The position numbers and the translations under genes were made by a program. A model generated the notes under the pieces. That model was not told the DNA's origin and ran no database searches. It worked only from the letters and a program-made list of their open reading frames with translations. DNA of 64,000 nucleotides from Dipetalonema caudispina (lineage: Eukaryota; Nematoda; Chromadorea; Rhabditida; Onchocercidae), in contig JABVXV010000003.1 in NCBI GenBank assembly GCA_013365325.1, forward strand, positions 1-64,000, read 5' to 3'. This document shows, piece after piece, positions 27,888 to 40,657 of the stretch; within the stretch, counting starts at the first letter, position 1, and the number at the start of each line of letters is the position of its first letter.

Positions 27888-29550
27888 ATGGCTTCTGTGA
27901 TGCAAGTTCCTCAATCTTTGCGTTCAATTGCACATTATGTAAAAATAGGTGCTGAAAATGCAGATCGTGATCCAATCGTCCATTATTGGTGTAAGTTTAA
28001 TACTTTTTTGAGGAGCTGGATGAGAACTTCATTGCAAAGATAACTATTCAAGTTTTACTCCTGCGAGCATTTTAGTATTTCATAAATGAAAGGATCCACC
28101 GTTTAGGTCTGTTTTATGCAGTACAAACTGGAATGGATATAGACAAGAAATCTCCAGAAGCTCTGCAGTACCTAACGTCATTGCTTTCAACATTGGAAGA
28201 TGTAAATTCTTAATAAAGTCTTTCTTTCTCAATTTGCAAGAACTGAAATCAAAAATCCAGCAATTAACAGTCCCTTAACTACAGATGAAAAAAAAATTCG
28301 GTGGACAGGAAGCGCTCACACAAGATTTGGTAGCCCAAGCTCATATTGAAAATTTTGCAATGAAACTGTTCGACTATGCTGACAAAAATGATCGTCAGTC
28401 GAATTTTACGAAGTAATTTTGCATAGGATTCCACAGATTTTTATGTAAAGGTTTTCAAGTTTTTCTTTTTAATTAAGAGTGGTGCAGTCTAAGATGCTGA
28501 ATTGCAAAAAGTGCATCCTTCATGAAGTACTACGTTAAGAAGACCCTACCGATTTCTTCATTTCTTTTTGTTTCGATCCAAGCAGTTCTACAAGCATAAT
28601 TTTCCATATTTTAATTCATTTTTCCTCTATAAGATTTGTTTTATTTATAATATTTTAGTTTTGCCCATAGTTTTCAGAGGTGTTATCAGGGCTTTCTATA
28701 CAGCTGGGCATTTAATCGATGTTTTAAGTCTTTTTGGAGAGTTAGATGAAAACCTCATTGCAACCAGAAAGTACGCTAAATGGAAGGTTGCAGTATTTCT
28801 TTTTTTTTCACATTTTGCATATATTTAGTTCTCCTCATCTAGTTTTCATTTAATATTCATTTAGGTCTTATTTCTGAGTTTTGTTGAATGTATTATTAAA
28901 TATATTAATTGGTGTACACTGCTTCGTTTAAAAAACGCTTTAATTTTTAAATCGAGGTCATATTTCAGGCTACATACATACACAGTTGTATAAAAAATGG
29001 CGAGACTCCAAAACCCGGATCAGGTAGTGGTCAAGGTGATGATCTGAAAGACTTTAATATGAAAATTCCTCAAAGTATGCCTTATTTTCATTGTGAAAAC
29101 TTAACCTGTTTTGTTTTTCTACCTGATATTTTGAAACCTTGCTGAAACTAATGGTAACATGTTTTATTTTTCTGTTAGCTACATAAATATTTCGAAATAT
29201 AATAGTTTGACTTTTTTTAAAGCTAATATTCTACAGCTGAAATAAGAGAAGAGCCTCAATCAACTGCGAGTGGACCTACTCAACCTGGCGTTCTACCAAA
29301 TCCTGACGCTCCTTCACATACAGTTTCGGATTTAGTTCCAACAGCAGAAACTTGTGAGACGTTATATATCCCTGATGCTAAAATATCATCACAGGAAGTG
29401 TCTGAGAATAGTGCGAATGGAAAATTGACCCTGGATGATTATATGGAAGCGCAGAAGTATGCGAAATATGCCGTAAGTGCATTGAGTTATGAAGATTCTA
29501 AGACGGCTATCGAAAGTATGATGAAAGCACTTACAATCTTGAAGAAATGA
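27888..29550 (+). CDS. VTA1: VTA1/LIP5, ESCRT-III and VPS4 cofactor
   Basis: Activator of the AAA-ATPase VPS4 that promotes ESCRT-III disassembly and multivesicular-body sorting at endosomes. Six exons: 27888-27990, 28107-28201, 28285-28412, 28678-28786, 28969-29074, 29237-29550; phases fit, 284 residues (human 307). The start at 27888 is the first ATG after an in-frame TAG at 27828. The N-terminal MIT-like module is clear: RDPIVHYWCLFYAVQTGMDI, GQEALTQDLVAQAHIENFAM, then FYTAGHLIDVLSLFGELDEN and KYAKWKATYIHSCIKNGETP, all strongly family-like. A Pro/Ser/Thr-rich acidic linker (about 165-245) leads to the C-terminal VSL domain that binds VPS4 (AQKYAKYAVSALSYEDSKTA). An AATAAA is present at 29998. 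It lies between golgin-84 and rlbp-1 on the same strand. Confidence 0.95.
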
Positions 29551-30426
29551 AAGTAATTTTCTGAAAAATTATCCTGAGAAATGTTATCTTTATATATTGC
29601 AATTTTTATTATTCTTTGTTTTGAATAGCCCTCGTATCAGGTTAATTTCTATCGCTGTTTCGTGTGTGGAATCATGTGAATAGTAATTTTCAGTTTTATT
29701 TGTTTCAACTTCAGTTAATTTGTTTGTTTCATCGATTCCAGTTATGTAAAATATGTTTAGAAAATGATCTTCCAATTTTAGCTTTTGAAATTTTATTTGT
29801 GGAAGTTTTGAGTGCAGCGCTCTGAAAGATATTTACTGGGTTTAAAATTTCATTGAGTTACTGTCTGTAGGATGGTTTGTATGGGCATCATACTTGGTAC
29901 TCTGTGCTTTAGTCTTTGTGTAATAATTTTCATTCTACTGCATTATTACTCAGCACATTTTGTAATTTACTTGTTTATACAAATTTTAATGTTCTGTAAT
30001 AAAACTGTTCAAAATCGTTTATTGTTTCTGATGCAGGAAATGCTCAGTTTCGGCTTCGACTTTTTCGTTTTCTCCTCACTCATCCTCATTATCAGTTGTG
30101 TGTGGCGAAATCATGGTCGGTACAGCTGATGATTGTTTTGAGTGACTTAAATTATTCTACGTTACTTTCGTTAAAAAGGATTATTTATGATCATTTAAAG
30201 GGGAATATAACGAGTCGTGATTCCTGAATGAAAGTCTAAGCATTGCTGAGTATCGTATGTTTTGTTTTTGGTGATCTTCTCAAACAGAAGCTTCTTATCT
30301 TTGGCCAGAAGTAACTTTTGACACGTTAACTTGATTTTTAAAGAAATTATTGGAAATGTACTTTTCTCTTTGGACACTGCATGATCTGATCTGGAAATTC
30401 TTGTTGCAGGTAACAAACAGGAGAAT
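29551..30426. other. Gap between VTA1 and rlbp-1
   Basis: VTA1 3-prime UTR with AATAAA at 29998-30003, then T-rich sequence ending in a TTGTTGCAG acceptor (ends 30409) 17 nt before the rlbp-1 ATG. No other gene seen. Confidence 0.55.
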
Positions 30427-33400
30427 ATGGAGGAGAAGAAAAGGACTAAAGCTAGACGTGAAGATTATTATCCGTTAGAGTACATCTTTAGTTTGCATAT
30501 TCTGACTATAAATCCGTCATATGGAAAATAGATTTTATTCCACTTAATATAAAATTTTATTTCCATTCGTTGTTTTCGATGAAATGAGTAGGTTAAACAT
30601 CAATTTTCAGCAGTAGTACTGGATTTTCAATGATTGTTTTTTTTTTCTTTTTTTTTTTAGAACAAAAGAACGATCTAAGAAAGTGATTGTATTCGGTAGG
30701 AAGTCAAAAAATAAAAGCAAGAAGGGACAGCATGTTGCGAAAGAAATGCCCGTTGCGTCTCCATTTTCAGGTAGTTTTTTTTGGTTTTCTATTAATATGG
30801 GTAGGAAATTTCTGAAATTATATTTCTGTTTAAAAAACTTTTTGATTGGTTCAATAAAATATCTCAGATTTCCTCCGAGGATATTTTTCGAGATGTAATG
30901 TTTTGTAACAGTTGCTGAAAACGCAGTCACTCCCAGTTTTGTATTTGAAAATCATTTAGAATGCTTGCAAAAGCTTGAACCGATTTCCATTTTTCGTATT
31001 TAGGAGAACACGCAATTTTCGCAGTACCGCTTTCTGTGGCTGTTTTACGAATGGGTTCTCATGATGGAATTCCACTGCCAGTTGTTGTTAGGCAGTGCAT
31101 CGATTGCATTAATGAAAAAGGTGCCGTTATTTTGCATTGTTTGGCATTTTAGTTGCATAATTAAATGCGTTAACATCCTGACTGTTGTAGACAATCATTA
31201 TTTAGAGTTTTTTATAAGTTGTAGTAACTATAAAACTGGTATCCTTTAAGTTAATACAGCAAGGTTTGTGCGGTTATAAGCGCGGAGACTTAATTTAGGA
31301 CTGTGTGTCGAAGGTATTCATCGGATTTCCGCGCCAAAAGGGAATTTGGACAAATTAGAAGAAGCAGTAAATTCGAGATATGCCATTCAGCTCGAAGATA
31401 TTCACGATGCCTCGGGATTACTGAAAAGATTTCTGCGCCAACTTCCGGAACATATCCTGACTAATGAAAAACGACCAGTATTTGAAAAAATTGCTTCAAG
31501 TATATTGCGCTTTCAATTTAGTAGTATGGTTTCTTTCTCTCTTATTTTCTGGCAAGTAGGTATTTACCTTTTGTTGCTATCCGATCTAAATTATAAAGAA
31601 GAATGCAGTCAGCTTTGCTTTCGATCTTCCAGTCATAAAGTCGATTTATTGAGTAAGTTTCAAAATTTATGTTTTTTATTTCAGACTGTCCATGCGGAAC
31701 GTTATCACCATGTCGTTGTTTGGTAGCAGATATGTTGAAAGCGCAACTTATTTCGTTACCGGAAGAGAATTATACGTTATTGGCATACATATTCATACAT
31801 TCTCAAATGATACTTCAGAACAGTGATAAAAATAAAATGGGTATGGCTGCACTTGGGTTGATCCTGCAGGCCACGCTCGACGTATCACAAGCTCTTGTTC
31901 GAATATTTTTGCTCAACGCTTCCGATGTCATCCTAATGAAATATCATTCTCCTTCTGTAAGTTTTCGTTTGGAAAAAATTTTATTTCGTCAGATTTCTTT
32001 CGGTATCAAAATTTGTACTTCGGCTTTAATTTCTATTTTTTCTGTAGGTTGACATGTGAGCGGTTTAAAGTAGTATGATAAACTGTAAACAAATATGCCA
32101 TCATAGATCAAAACAGTACAGAAAATCTGGCATTTAGTCCACTACCAATTCTCGTTTTCTGCGTGTAAGTGTCTTTGTTATGCAACAAAGTTTTTTTTAT
32201 TTGTAGAGATTTTTTAAATTAGATCTTGATATTATCTTTCATGTCGCATTTCAGATGGTGTATCTATTCAAAGATGTTCAAATTAAACGGTAAGTTTTGT
32301 TCGTTTTAAACACCATCTTTGATCAGTTCATGCTACTTCAAGCGGCTTTTCAGTTTTTCATCATTTGTTACTCTGAAATAAAAGTATCTAGTAGTTGTTT
32401 AACCGACTTCTGATGTAAAAATTTTATCTTCAATTCGTTTCCGGTGCACGATTCTCATATTTCGAAGCTTTAGTCTCCAAAAAGATTTTTCAATTCATTT
32501 GAAACTTAATTTTCCAATTAAACTTCAAGTTTAGTTTTAGTAAAATTGTAAATACTTACACTTTATCATGCAGCTCAAAACTAGTCTGCTTCTCTGCCTT
32601 ACCCTTCTGTTTCTGTAAAACTTTTCTTACGATTAGATTATAACTTTCTGTTAAGATTGCGTTAGTTGCATATAATTGATTTCCTGATGGTTAAAGCACT
32701 CTTGACTAGTAATTTAATTCGAAAAATAAATAATAATTTGTTGGTTGGTCTCAATTTTCTGGCACTTTTAAATATGCGGATTTTTGATAATTTATGCCGA
32801 AAAAAAGAACGTGAGGATTGACTTACCTTTAAATGTCGAATGACAGCAACAATGACAGCAGTGGAGATGATTGTCAGCGTAACAACAGCAATAATTATTG
32901 GTGCGGGATTGGTTTTAGTTTGTTCACTGACTAATTCAGTTTTCGTATTTACATGGTATAGGGGATGTATAGATTCGGACATATTTTGGTGATGCTCGGA
33001 TTTTGCATTTTCATCACCAATTAAACCACCCTTCTGAAATGAATCATTAGAGCTTTAAATATGCCAAATTTTTTGTACAGCAAATTTCAAGTCAATATCT
33101 AAGCGTCACTGCTAAAGTATCCAAATTAGAGCTGTGATGAATTTTTCTTTTTGAAAATATAGCCCTGTAATAGCTTTTTATAACTGCTTGTAACAAATAC
33201 TAAGCAAATTAACCTGTTTTTTCGTTTGTTTTACATTAAATTAAATTTGATTGAATAACTGTGTATTATTTTTTGTCTAATCAGTATTTTTAGTTAATTT
33301 GTAGATTGTTATAACAATTACAAACTAATGTAATTTCTCTTGCAGAAAAATCAGCATATGTTTCAACTTACGGCTAAAAATTTGTTGAGAAGGCTCGTAC

Positions 33401-36400
33401 TAATGTCCTCTAGTTTTATATCGTTATCCATTGTTGAAATTGTTGATGTCGTTGAGTGGATAACATCATCGCTTGAGTTATACATCTTGAATGAATCTTT
33501 AATTACATTCATTATAATTTGTCCTTGTAAACTATACGGACGGTTACAGCTCGTTTCGTTAGCGTGCAATAACATGAAGTCTTGGTCTAGTAGAATTGCT
33601 TCCTTGTACTTTAATTCGATCTCTTCTACCACTGAAATTAAGTATGATTTCATTCTTATTTATTGGACAATAAGGTTATAAATATTTTCTTAGCTTTATT
33701 TATCTGATTTTTGAGAAATGATTACTTTATTTATTTTCTAGGTTTTATTTCTTTGCATCTTTAATAGTTCTGACAAAATATAATTTAGTCAAATTGAACT
33801 CATTAATTTTTTTAATCTAGTGAAATTGAAATTTTAAAAAGGCATACCTGCTTCCATGTTTTCATCACATAACCATCGATTGTTTGATAGGTCTAGTACA
33901 CGTAAATTTTTCATGTTTTCTAGTACACTTCTTGGTAATGTTGTCAACTGGTTGTCGCGTAATATTAGTTTTTCTAATTCTTCATTTTGAGCTTCCAAAT
34001 TGCCTTCATCGATATGTTGCAGCTTTCCGTTACTCAAATCCAACTCCTTTAATTTCTTGATTGAATTTAGATTTTAGATTTCAGTACCAATTTTCATCAG
34101 AAATTTTCTGTTCAATTACTCAACATTTGGAACTTATTAATCTTTCTAATTCCTAACATCAATCAATACAAAGTTTAAGTAAACTTGGAAGGTCTTTGAT
34201 TTTGTTCAAGGTTCGAGCGCTTTCCTCAATTGTAGCAGTTTCATATCAGATCGTTTACCTTTAGTAAGGGGAGATGTCTGAGCGTGTTATTAATTTCTGT
34301 GATACTTGTTTCACTCATATTCAAGCGACGGAGATTACTAAGTCCGTTAAAAGCATCTTCATCGATCTTCAAAATTATATTTATGAAAATTGACTAGTGA
34401 AAGTTAATCATATAATGTTTTATAATGTTATAATGCTTTCAAATTAGTACCAACTTTTTCCCAAAATTTAGGCTGTATTTTTTTTCAAAATTTTGATGAT
34501 TTAAAACTTGCATGTACTAGTCGTTTATTATGCCGAAGATTTAGGAAACTAAGTGTTGGACCAAGTTTGAAGAAGACATCATTTTCCAAAAATGAAAACT
34601 CATTCCATCCAAGATCGAGTTCTTTCAAATGCTCCAATCCATCCCACCAGCAAGCTAAACTTTCATTTAGATAATTTCCGGCAAGTGATAGGCGCTGAAG
34701 GCTTGGTGTCCAAGCAAAACTTCCACATTCCACTTCATACAGTAAATTGATTCGTAAATCGAGCTGTAAGTTTCCACCACTATTTTATTACATATTAGTC
34801 ATTGCAAACTATTTCAGTTTCCGTCTTTCTTTTGTCGCTTATTCTCATAGCTTCATATCTTTCTTTCATGAAATGAAAAGCACGTTTACCTCTATGAGTT
34901 TTGTAAGACCTTGAAAAGTATTCTTATGGATAACTGTCAGACTACAGCCGGGTAGCAGTAACTTCTCCAATTTGCTCAGTCCTTCAAATGTTCCTTGCGT
35001 TATATTAGTGATACCATCGGCTCGACCCATATCTAGAACCTGATATATCGATTTCGGATTGTAAGTAAGTCTACTATTGGATATATTTTCGTATATATTG
35101 GAGTCAATTGTTTTAGTCCTCGAGTTGCATTTTAAAATTAATAAATTCTTTTCTTACTTTTCTTATATTCTTTTAAACGTCTTCTTGGAAATTTCCAAAA
35201 TACTCAAATTTTCGTACGATTTAATTTCTACTTGGAGTTCTTTGAGCTGTGAGATTTCATCGAAGATATCGTTGAGAGAATTGTGATTTCCGATGAAGAG
35301 TTTTTTTAAAGAATTGCGAAGTACCGATAATGTTCCATTTTCCAAAGATGATATGAAATTTCCTTCAAGATTCAGGATTTCCAACTAAAAATAAGATTTA
35401 AAAATGATGAAAAAATGGACTGAATTTATTTCCAATGAAGCCTTCCGCATTAGGAGTCATTGGTAAGAAAAGAAACATTCTGAATTAAAGAAGGACATTT
35501 TAGAGGTATGTCACTAAATGTTCTGTCCATATAGAATGCTAGTTTAGATCCTTAAAACAAAGTCCCGGTGTAATTCTCGGTCAATCTTAGCGAAATTCTA
35601 AAAGTAAGGAAGGATTTCTCGAGAATAATTGTTTCTGAAAGCGGCCTTTAAGCCTAGGAATTTGCTAACAAGACTCACATATTTTAATGTCTGGAAATCC
35701 GTTCTTACCAGACTAGTCAACTTGTTGTAAGCCAGTGATAAGGTTTTCAATTTTGTTAAATTTTGAATTGCTATTCGTGGGAATTGCTCTAGGTTGCAGT
35801 CGGTAATGTAAAGTTCTTGCAAGTGCTCAGCTAGGCCGTGGAATGAATCATCATGAATGTTCAGGGGAACGCTTTCAGCACATTTATCTGAAATTTAAAC
35901 TTTCCAGCCGTAAAGTTAGACAAAAATTTGGTTCAAGAAAATCTTTTTTGAGAAGCAGATATTGTGATGTTTAATATGGAAATGGTAGAGAAAGTGTTGA
36001 ATTCATTAATGATAAGCTAACCAATGGATATGATTTGTATAGGCGCATAGGGACTGTCGAAAATTTTCCCAGGCAGCAAGCCAGCGTCAAATTTAACACG
36101 ACTTAGTGTCACCTTCAAAATTTATAATTTGGATGAGTGATACCAAGAAGTAAAGGGAACTTAATTGGGCTGGAACACAATATAAAGCTCATTACATTCT
36201 TTTTTAACTGCCAAACATATAAATTTATAGTTGAAAATAGCTTTCAGTCTTTGATTTCCTGAAAAAAAAAAGTGTTGGAAAGTGATACTTTCACTGCTTA
36301 GGGTAATTAAGAGTATCGAAATGGTTATGGGATGATATATTAAAGAATCAAGTTTTCGGGTTTCTGATGATATGACATATTGACTCTTGTTAGAACCTCC

Positions 36401-39400
36401 AACTTTTTCAAGAAATTTTAACCATCACAAGATGTAAGTATGATCATTTCTGATTTTGTGAAGAGAACCAACCTGGTGAACAGTTTTTTTTGCAGCACTG
36501 ACAGCAAGTAATGCTCTTTTGAATTGTTCTACAGTAGAACTATATAAACAATTGATATCTATATGACCACTATTGTGAACATTGCAGAAACAAAAGCTTC
36601 CATTGTATGAATCAGCATTTTCGATTGTACTGAGAGCAGGACAATCGGGTACTGAATCAGATTGTTGCGCTTCTACTACGAATAATAGCAGTAAACTGAG
36701 CAGTAAACAGGAATAAATTAAGATATCCTGAATTTGCACTTGTTTCGTGTGAACTTTAACAATTGTTCGAGGATAAGTTCTCACTTGGCATTGTTGAATT
36801 TTTGTAGTATTCGGGAACAATCTCAAAAATTGAATGCCAAAAAAGAGAAAATTTGATGCTTGAAAAGGGGATTTCGTAGATCTTTCATGATAATTAAGTA
36901 TGTTAACCGGAAATACTTCATGGGGTTTCCATTTTGTAGATTCTAAAGTTGATTTGGGATTGTTGACTTCATTTCTGGTCACTGGTGTCAGTGGAGTGGT
37001 CTTCATTGAAGAGTTTGGTTGTGGTGGTAATGAAATTGATGATCGTGCTGTATTGTATCAGTCACCAAACGACCCAAAATGCGACCCTTCTAAAGAAAAT
37101 ACAATGGATTTTCTCGTCTAAGAGAGGCCACCGATACCATTGCTACTACTACTACTACTGTTCTGGTTTCCCTTGTCATACGTTCTTCGTTGCGCTATTG
37201 TCATCACTGTTCACAATTCGACATTTTCGTCAATTTTTCTGCCTGCCATCGTAATTTAAGATTCAAGTTTCTTTTTTCTTTTAACTTTTCGATGCAACAA
37301 TTTTTTCGTGAAATTTCGTTCGGCACATAAAACATTAAACATTAATTTGTTTGGTGAGTGAAAGATTTTGTTTTATATAGATGATAGTCCCGAAATATCC
37401 ACCATTTACACATGATGCATTCCATTTAAAGGTATCTTATTTATGCATTTGTTACTTTTTCATGCATGAGAACGATCTATGGCGTATACGAATATCAATT
37501 CTTTTTAACAATTGCCCGTTTAAGTTTAACTATTACTTTTTTCCAGTGTTTTAGAAAGTGTACCATAATGTAGTGAAGTTTGAATAAAACTTATTATCTT
37601 ACGATTTTTCGGCTTTTAAAATGGTCTTTGTTTTTTAATTCTTGAAAATTAATCGAAATTTAAAAAAATTTCTAAGCGTACAGTATTCCGGTAATTTTAT
37701 CCATCAGATGTTGAGAAACTCTTCCTTTTAATTCAATTGTACATGACATCGAGAATACAATTTTGGTTTAAGAGAGATTCATTGTTGAACAAAATGAGTG
37801 TTACTCGTAAGTAAATTAAGCATTAATTGTGCATTAGCAGCTGCATTCACAGCAAATATACTTTAAGATATGTGGCACCAAAATCACCAAAGGCTATTTG
37901 CGAAGGGAATTTATCGGATTCCGAGGAAGAGCTCCGTAGTGAGGAGCGGAAGCAACGAAGTCGCCTGCAGCAGCTTCATCTACAAGTAAGCTTTTAGTGG
38001 TTAAAGTTGTTAGCAACAATATTTCTTTCTTAGCTTGTATGTCGCCGGAAACCAGAGACACCCGTGATAGTATTTTTTATAGGAATTTCATGTATCAGAT
38101 ATTGTATTTTCCCTGAACAAAGTGCATAATTTAAATTTTTATATGTTTTCTGTCCTTTTTTATCTTAATTTGTACGGAAGACCCCCTGTTTTGGAAACTT
38201 CGAACCGATCGAAAATTTTTATCAAAATCAAGGTATTTCGACAGTTTTCGAAGAATTTATACCTTTTTTTGCTAAAAGATTTACTACTTTTCTGATGTTT
38301 TACCTATTTTTCTGAGTAGTTTTTAAATTTGCAGATAGAAGAGCTTCGAGAGTTAAATTTACCAACGAAACAAACAGAAGAAGAGTTATGGGATGTACAG
38401 ACTGCAATCACGATGCTTTGCAGAAAAGTAAATCTCTTTTCATTTCTTATGAGTTAGCGAATTGAAATTCTTTATATGCATTATTCATTATCTATACTTC
38501 CTTGAATTCACTCGAGCAAATACATGTTAGGTTCTGAACAGTGCTTGGGAATTGAACGAATCAAGCCTCAAGGCTCGATTAATTTAATTTTCAAGCAGTA
38601 AGCATGTCTCATGCCCATTTCCAGATTGCTGTCTATTATTCACCCAGATGGAAAGGATGCTTATTCTAAAGCCCGTTCAAGACCTTAAAAAATGAAGCCC
38701 CAAAATGTATTTTATTAATATCACCGACTAGCATTTTTTCTTTCTGGGGCATTTTAAAAAAATTAGTGGAAAACTCATTCATCATCAGTTTCCGTAACTT
38801 CTTTTCATGACTTCATTTTTTTTTCACTGAATGCAAGAAAATTATTCTTGCGTCAGTAAAACCTGTAAAAAGAAATTAAAATTTCCCATTATTTCCACGA
38901 ATCATTGCAGAATGTTAACTTTCTGTAATAATTTACAGATTTTAGAGACATTATGAGTAGTTGAACATACTTCATTATTAAATAAAATTGATATTATTAA
39001 ATTTATTTTCGAATACATCATGTAGCCGGGATTAAGTATTTAAGAGAAAAGAGAAGGTTAACAAAATAAGAAGCGGAGACTTCTGGCTTGCTAAGTTTTT
39101 GTAGCTTAAATGATTCAAAAAATAAAAATGAAAAACAATTTTTCTTGTCAGCAAAGTTATTGTTTTTAGCACAAAGATAGGAACACTTTTGCAAATAAGA
39201 TAAGCAGAAAAAATTAGACCTTGTATATATTTGAGCGTAGGAAAGAATTTTTATTTTATTAGTTGTATTTTGATGTGGACGAAATGCATGCAATATCACT
39301 TACAGTTATTTCATTTGTATTAACTTTTTTCAAGTTACTCATTACTTAATTGGTTATTTGACTGTAGTCTCTCCTGAGAACTTAGACATACCTTTTTCAA

Positions 39401-40657
39401 AGAAGCTTTTTTTTTACAATTAGTCCAACAGTGTTGTGCTTTTATTTCAAAATTCGAAGTGATGAATGCAAAAATTCCGGTTTTTGAGTTTCTCACTATT
39501 TCAAGCAAAAATTTATAAATTTTAAAATTACTGACGATATAGTGAAGTAGTGATATGATAAATGCATATAATAATTCCAAAAGGCACAGTTTCTTTTCAC
39601 GTTGCTTGTCTGTTCGCTAATGTAACGATTTTTATTCATGTGATCTATCACAAGCTACTCAATATATAATGAATTTTGATCCAACAAATATGCTGTTTTT
39701 CACCCGTACCATTTCAGCTCAAAAGTATACGTATGGAAAATTCGGAACAAATCGAAACACGAAAAAGTGCTGGTCCAACGCCAACACTGGAAATGTTCGA
39801 GGAGAAACAGTTATTGGCCGCTTGTACAGCTCTACGGGAGGATATTACTCGTCATAAATTAGAAATAATTGCTTTGGATCAATGTTTAAATACTATGAGT
39901 GAAGTAAGATCTTTTTTCTCGAGTAAAAAAAAAAAATTATGAAAAAAAAGTGGTGTGATAACAGAAGCCACTTTTACTTCGACGCTTGCTATTCCAGCTA
40001 AAAGATACGGGTATTTAAAAAAAACCATCCATAAAGAAATATCTATAATTCATTTTGGTAGGTATCTGTAGTTACCTATATAAATTGGAAACCCACCGGA
40101 CCATGCAAATAAACTTTTTGTTGAGATCGGAACTATTTGAATTTTCAGGTAGATAAAGATCGGTAGTGTTCTTTTATCGATATATGCAATCTCTTTTGCT
40201 TTTAGTTGATCACTAGGGGCTTTCGAAGATTCGCGGAGGAATTTGCAAGCTTAGAACTAGCTTAGAGGAAGGTTGCAACTGTTGCTTTTCAAATTTATAC
40301 ATTTAAAGGTTTACAAAAAGATCTTTTCAGCATTTTCAAAGATGAAATAATGGATAAATACCTAAACACAGACAGCACATCGAGCTGAATGCTTAAATAC
40401 AACTGAGGTTATTACAGTTATAACATTAGTACTAGCTTTTAAAAATCTATTTTAAGAACAAAAGCCCCGAAATTTTGAAAAACATCGATGGCGAATACGG
40501 GGAAGAATACTGGCGCGACGAATGCCGAAAAGAAGAAAAGGAACGCGATGATCTGTTATCCGAAATAGCCTCACTTCGAAATGATTGCTGCCAACTAAGA
40601 GCTCAGATTGAATTAAATGCTGTCAAAAGGCTCACATTATTAGTTACAAGATTTTAG
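30427..40657 (+). CDS. rlbp-1: RALBP1/RLIP76-like RhoGAP and Ral effector
   Basis: RhoGAP-domain Ral effector linking Ral to Rac/Cdc42 control and endocytosis. Ten exons: 30427-30479, 30661-30770, 31004-31120, 31299-31499, 31685-31956, 32255-32289, 37853-37985, 38335-38427, 39718-39903, 40457-40657; frame is kept throughout, 466 residues (human 655). A basic Lys/Arg-rich N-terminus precedes the RhoGAP domain (about 55-245). That domain has DGIPLPVVVRQCIDCI, the arginine finger at about residue 102 (EGIHRIS), and LLKRFLRQLPEHIL. The C-terminal half is coiled-coil and includes the Ral-binding-like segment EEELWDVQTAITMLCRK. A 35-nt exon (32255-32289) is followed by a 5.56-kb intron holding a complete minus-strand LRR gene. 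AATAAA occurs at 40827. The last exon uses a TTTTAAG acceptor. An additional 5-prime exon cannot be excluded. Confidence 0.9.
32290..37852. other. Long rlbp-1 intron hosting a nested gene
   Basis: Bounded by a GTAAGT donor and an acceptor ending CACAG at 37852. It contains the whole minus-strand LRR gene (32556-37006). The remaining about 0.85 kb (37007-37852) is AT-rich and non-coding as far as I can see; it would be the LRR gene's promoter region. Confidence 0.85.
32556..37006 (-). CDS. Single-pass leucine-rich-repeat membrane protein nested in rlbp-1
   Basis: Extracellular LRR-only transmembrane protein, resembling the nematode eLRRon class (the group that includes LET-4 and EGG-6); exact orthology not established. 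Eleven exons in transcript order: 37006-36473, 36112-36022, 35887-35709, 35384-35232, 35039-34890, 34763-34518, 34366-34259, 34046-33848, 33631-33372, 33033-32827, 32612-32556; up to 727 residues, phases fit. The order is hydrophobic signal (DILIYSCLLLSLLLLFVVEA), Cys-rich LRRNT (CFCNVHNSGHIDINCLYSS), about a dozen LRRs (LQELYITDCNLEQFP, LKTLSLAYNKLTSL, LRVLDLSNNRWLCDE), LRRCT (HANETSCNRPYSLQG), Ser/Thr-rich stalk, TM helix (PIIIAVVTLTIISTAVIVAV), and a tail of about 22 basic residues ending FELHDKV. The only in-frame ATG puts about 93 residues before the signal, so the true first exon may lie upstream and splice at an ATTCAG acceptor just before DIL. Confidence 0.88.

Noticed and set aside
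30607..30930. 107-residue minus-strand open frame
   Set aside because: Antisense shadow of rlbp-1 exon 2 and T-rich intron sequence.
36900..37254. Plus-strand open frames opposite the LRR first exon
   Set aside because: They mirror the minus-strand coding exon and its upstream region, with no recognisable product.
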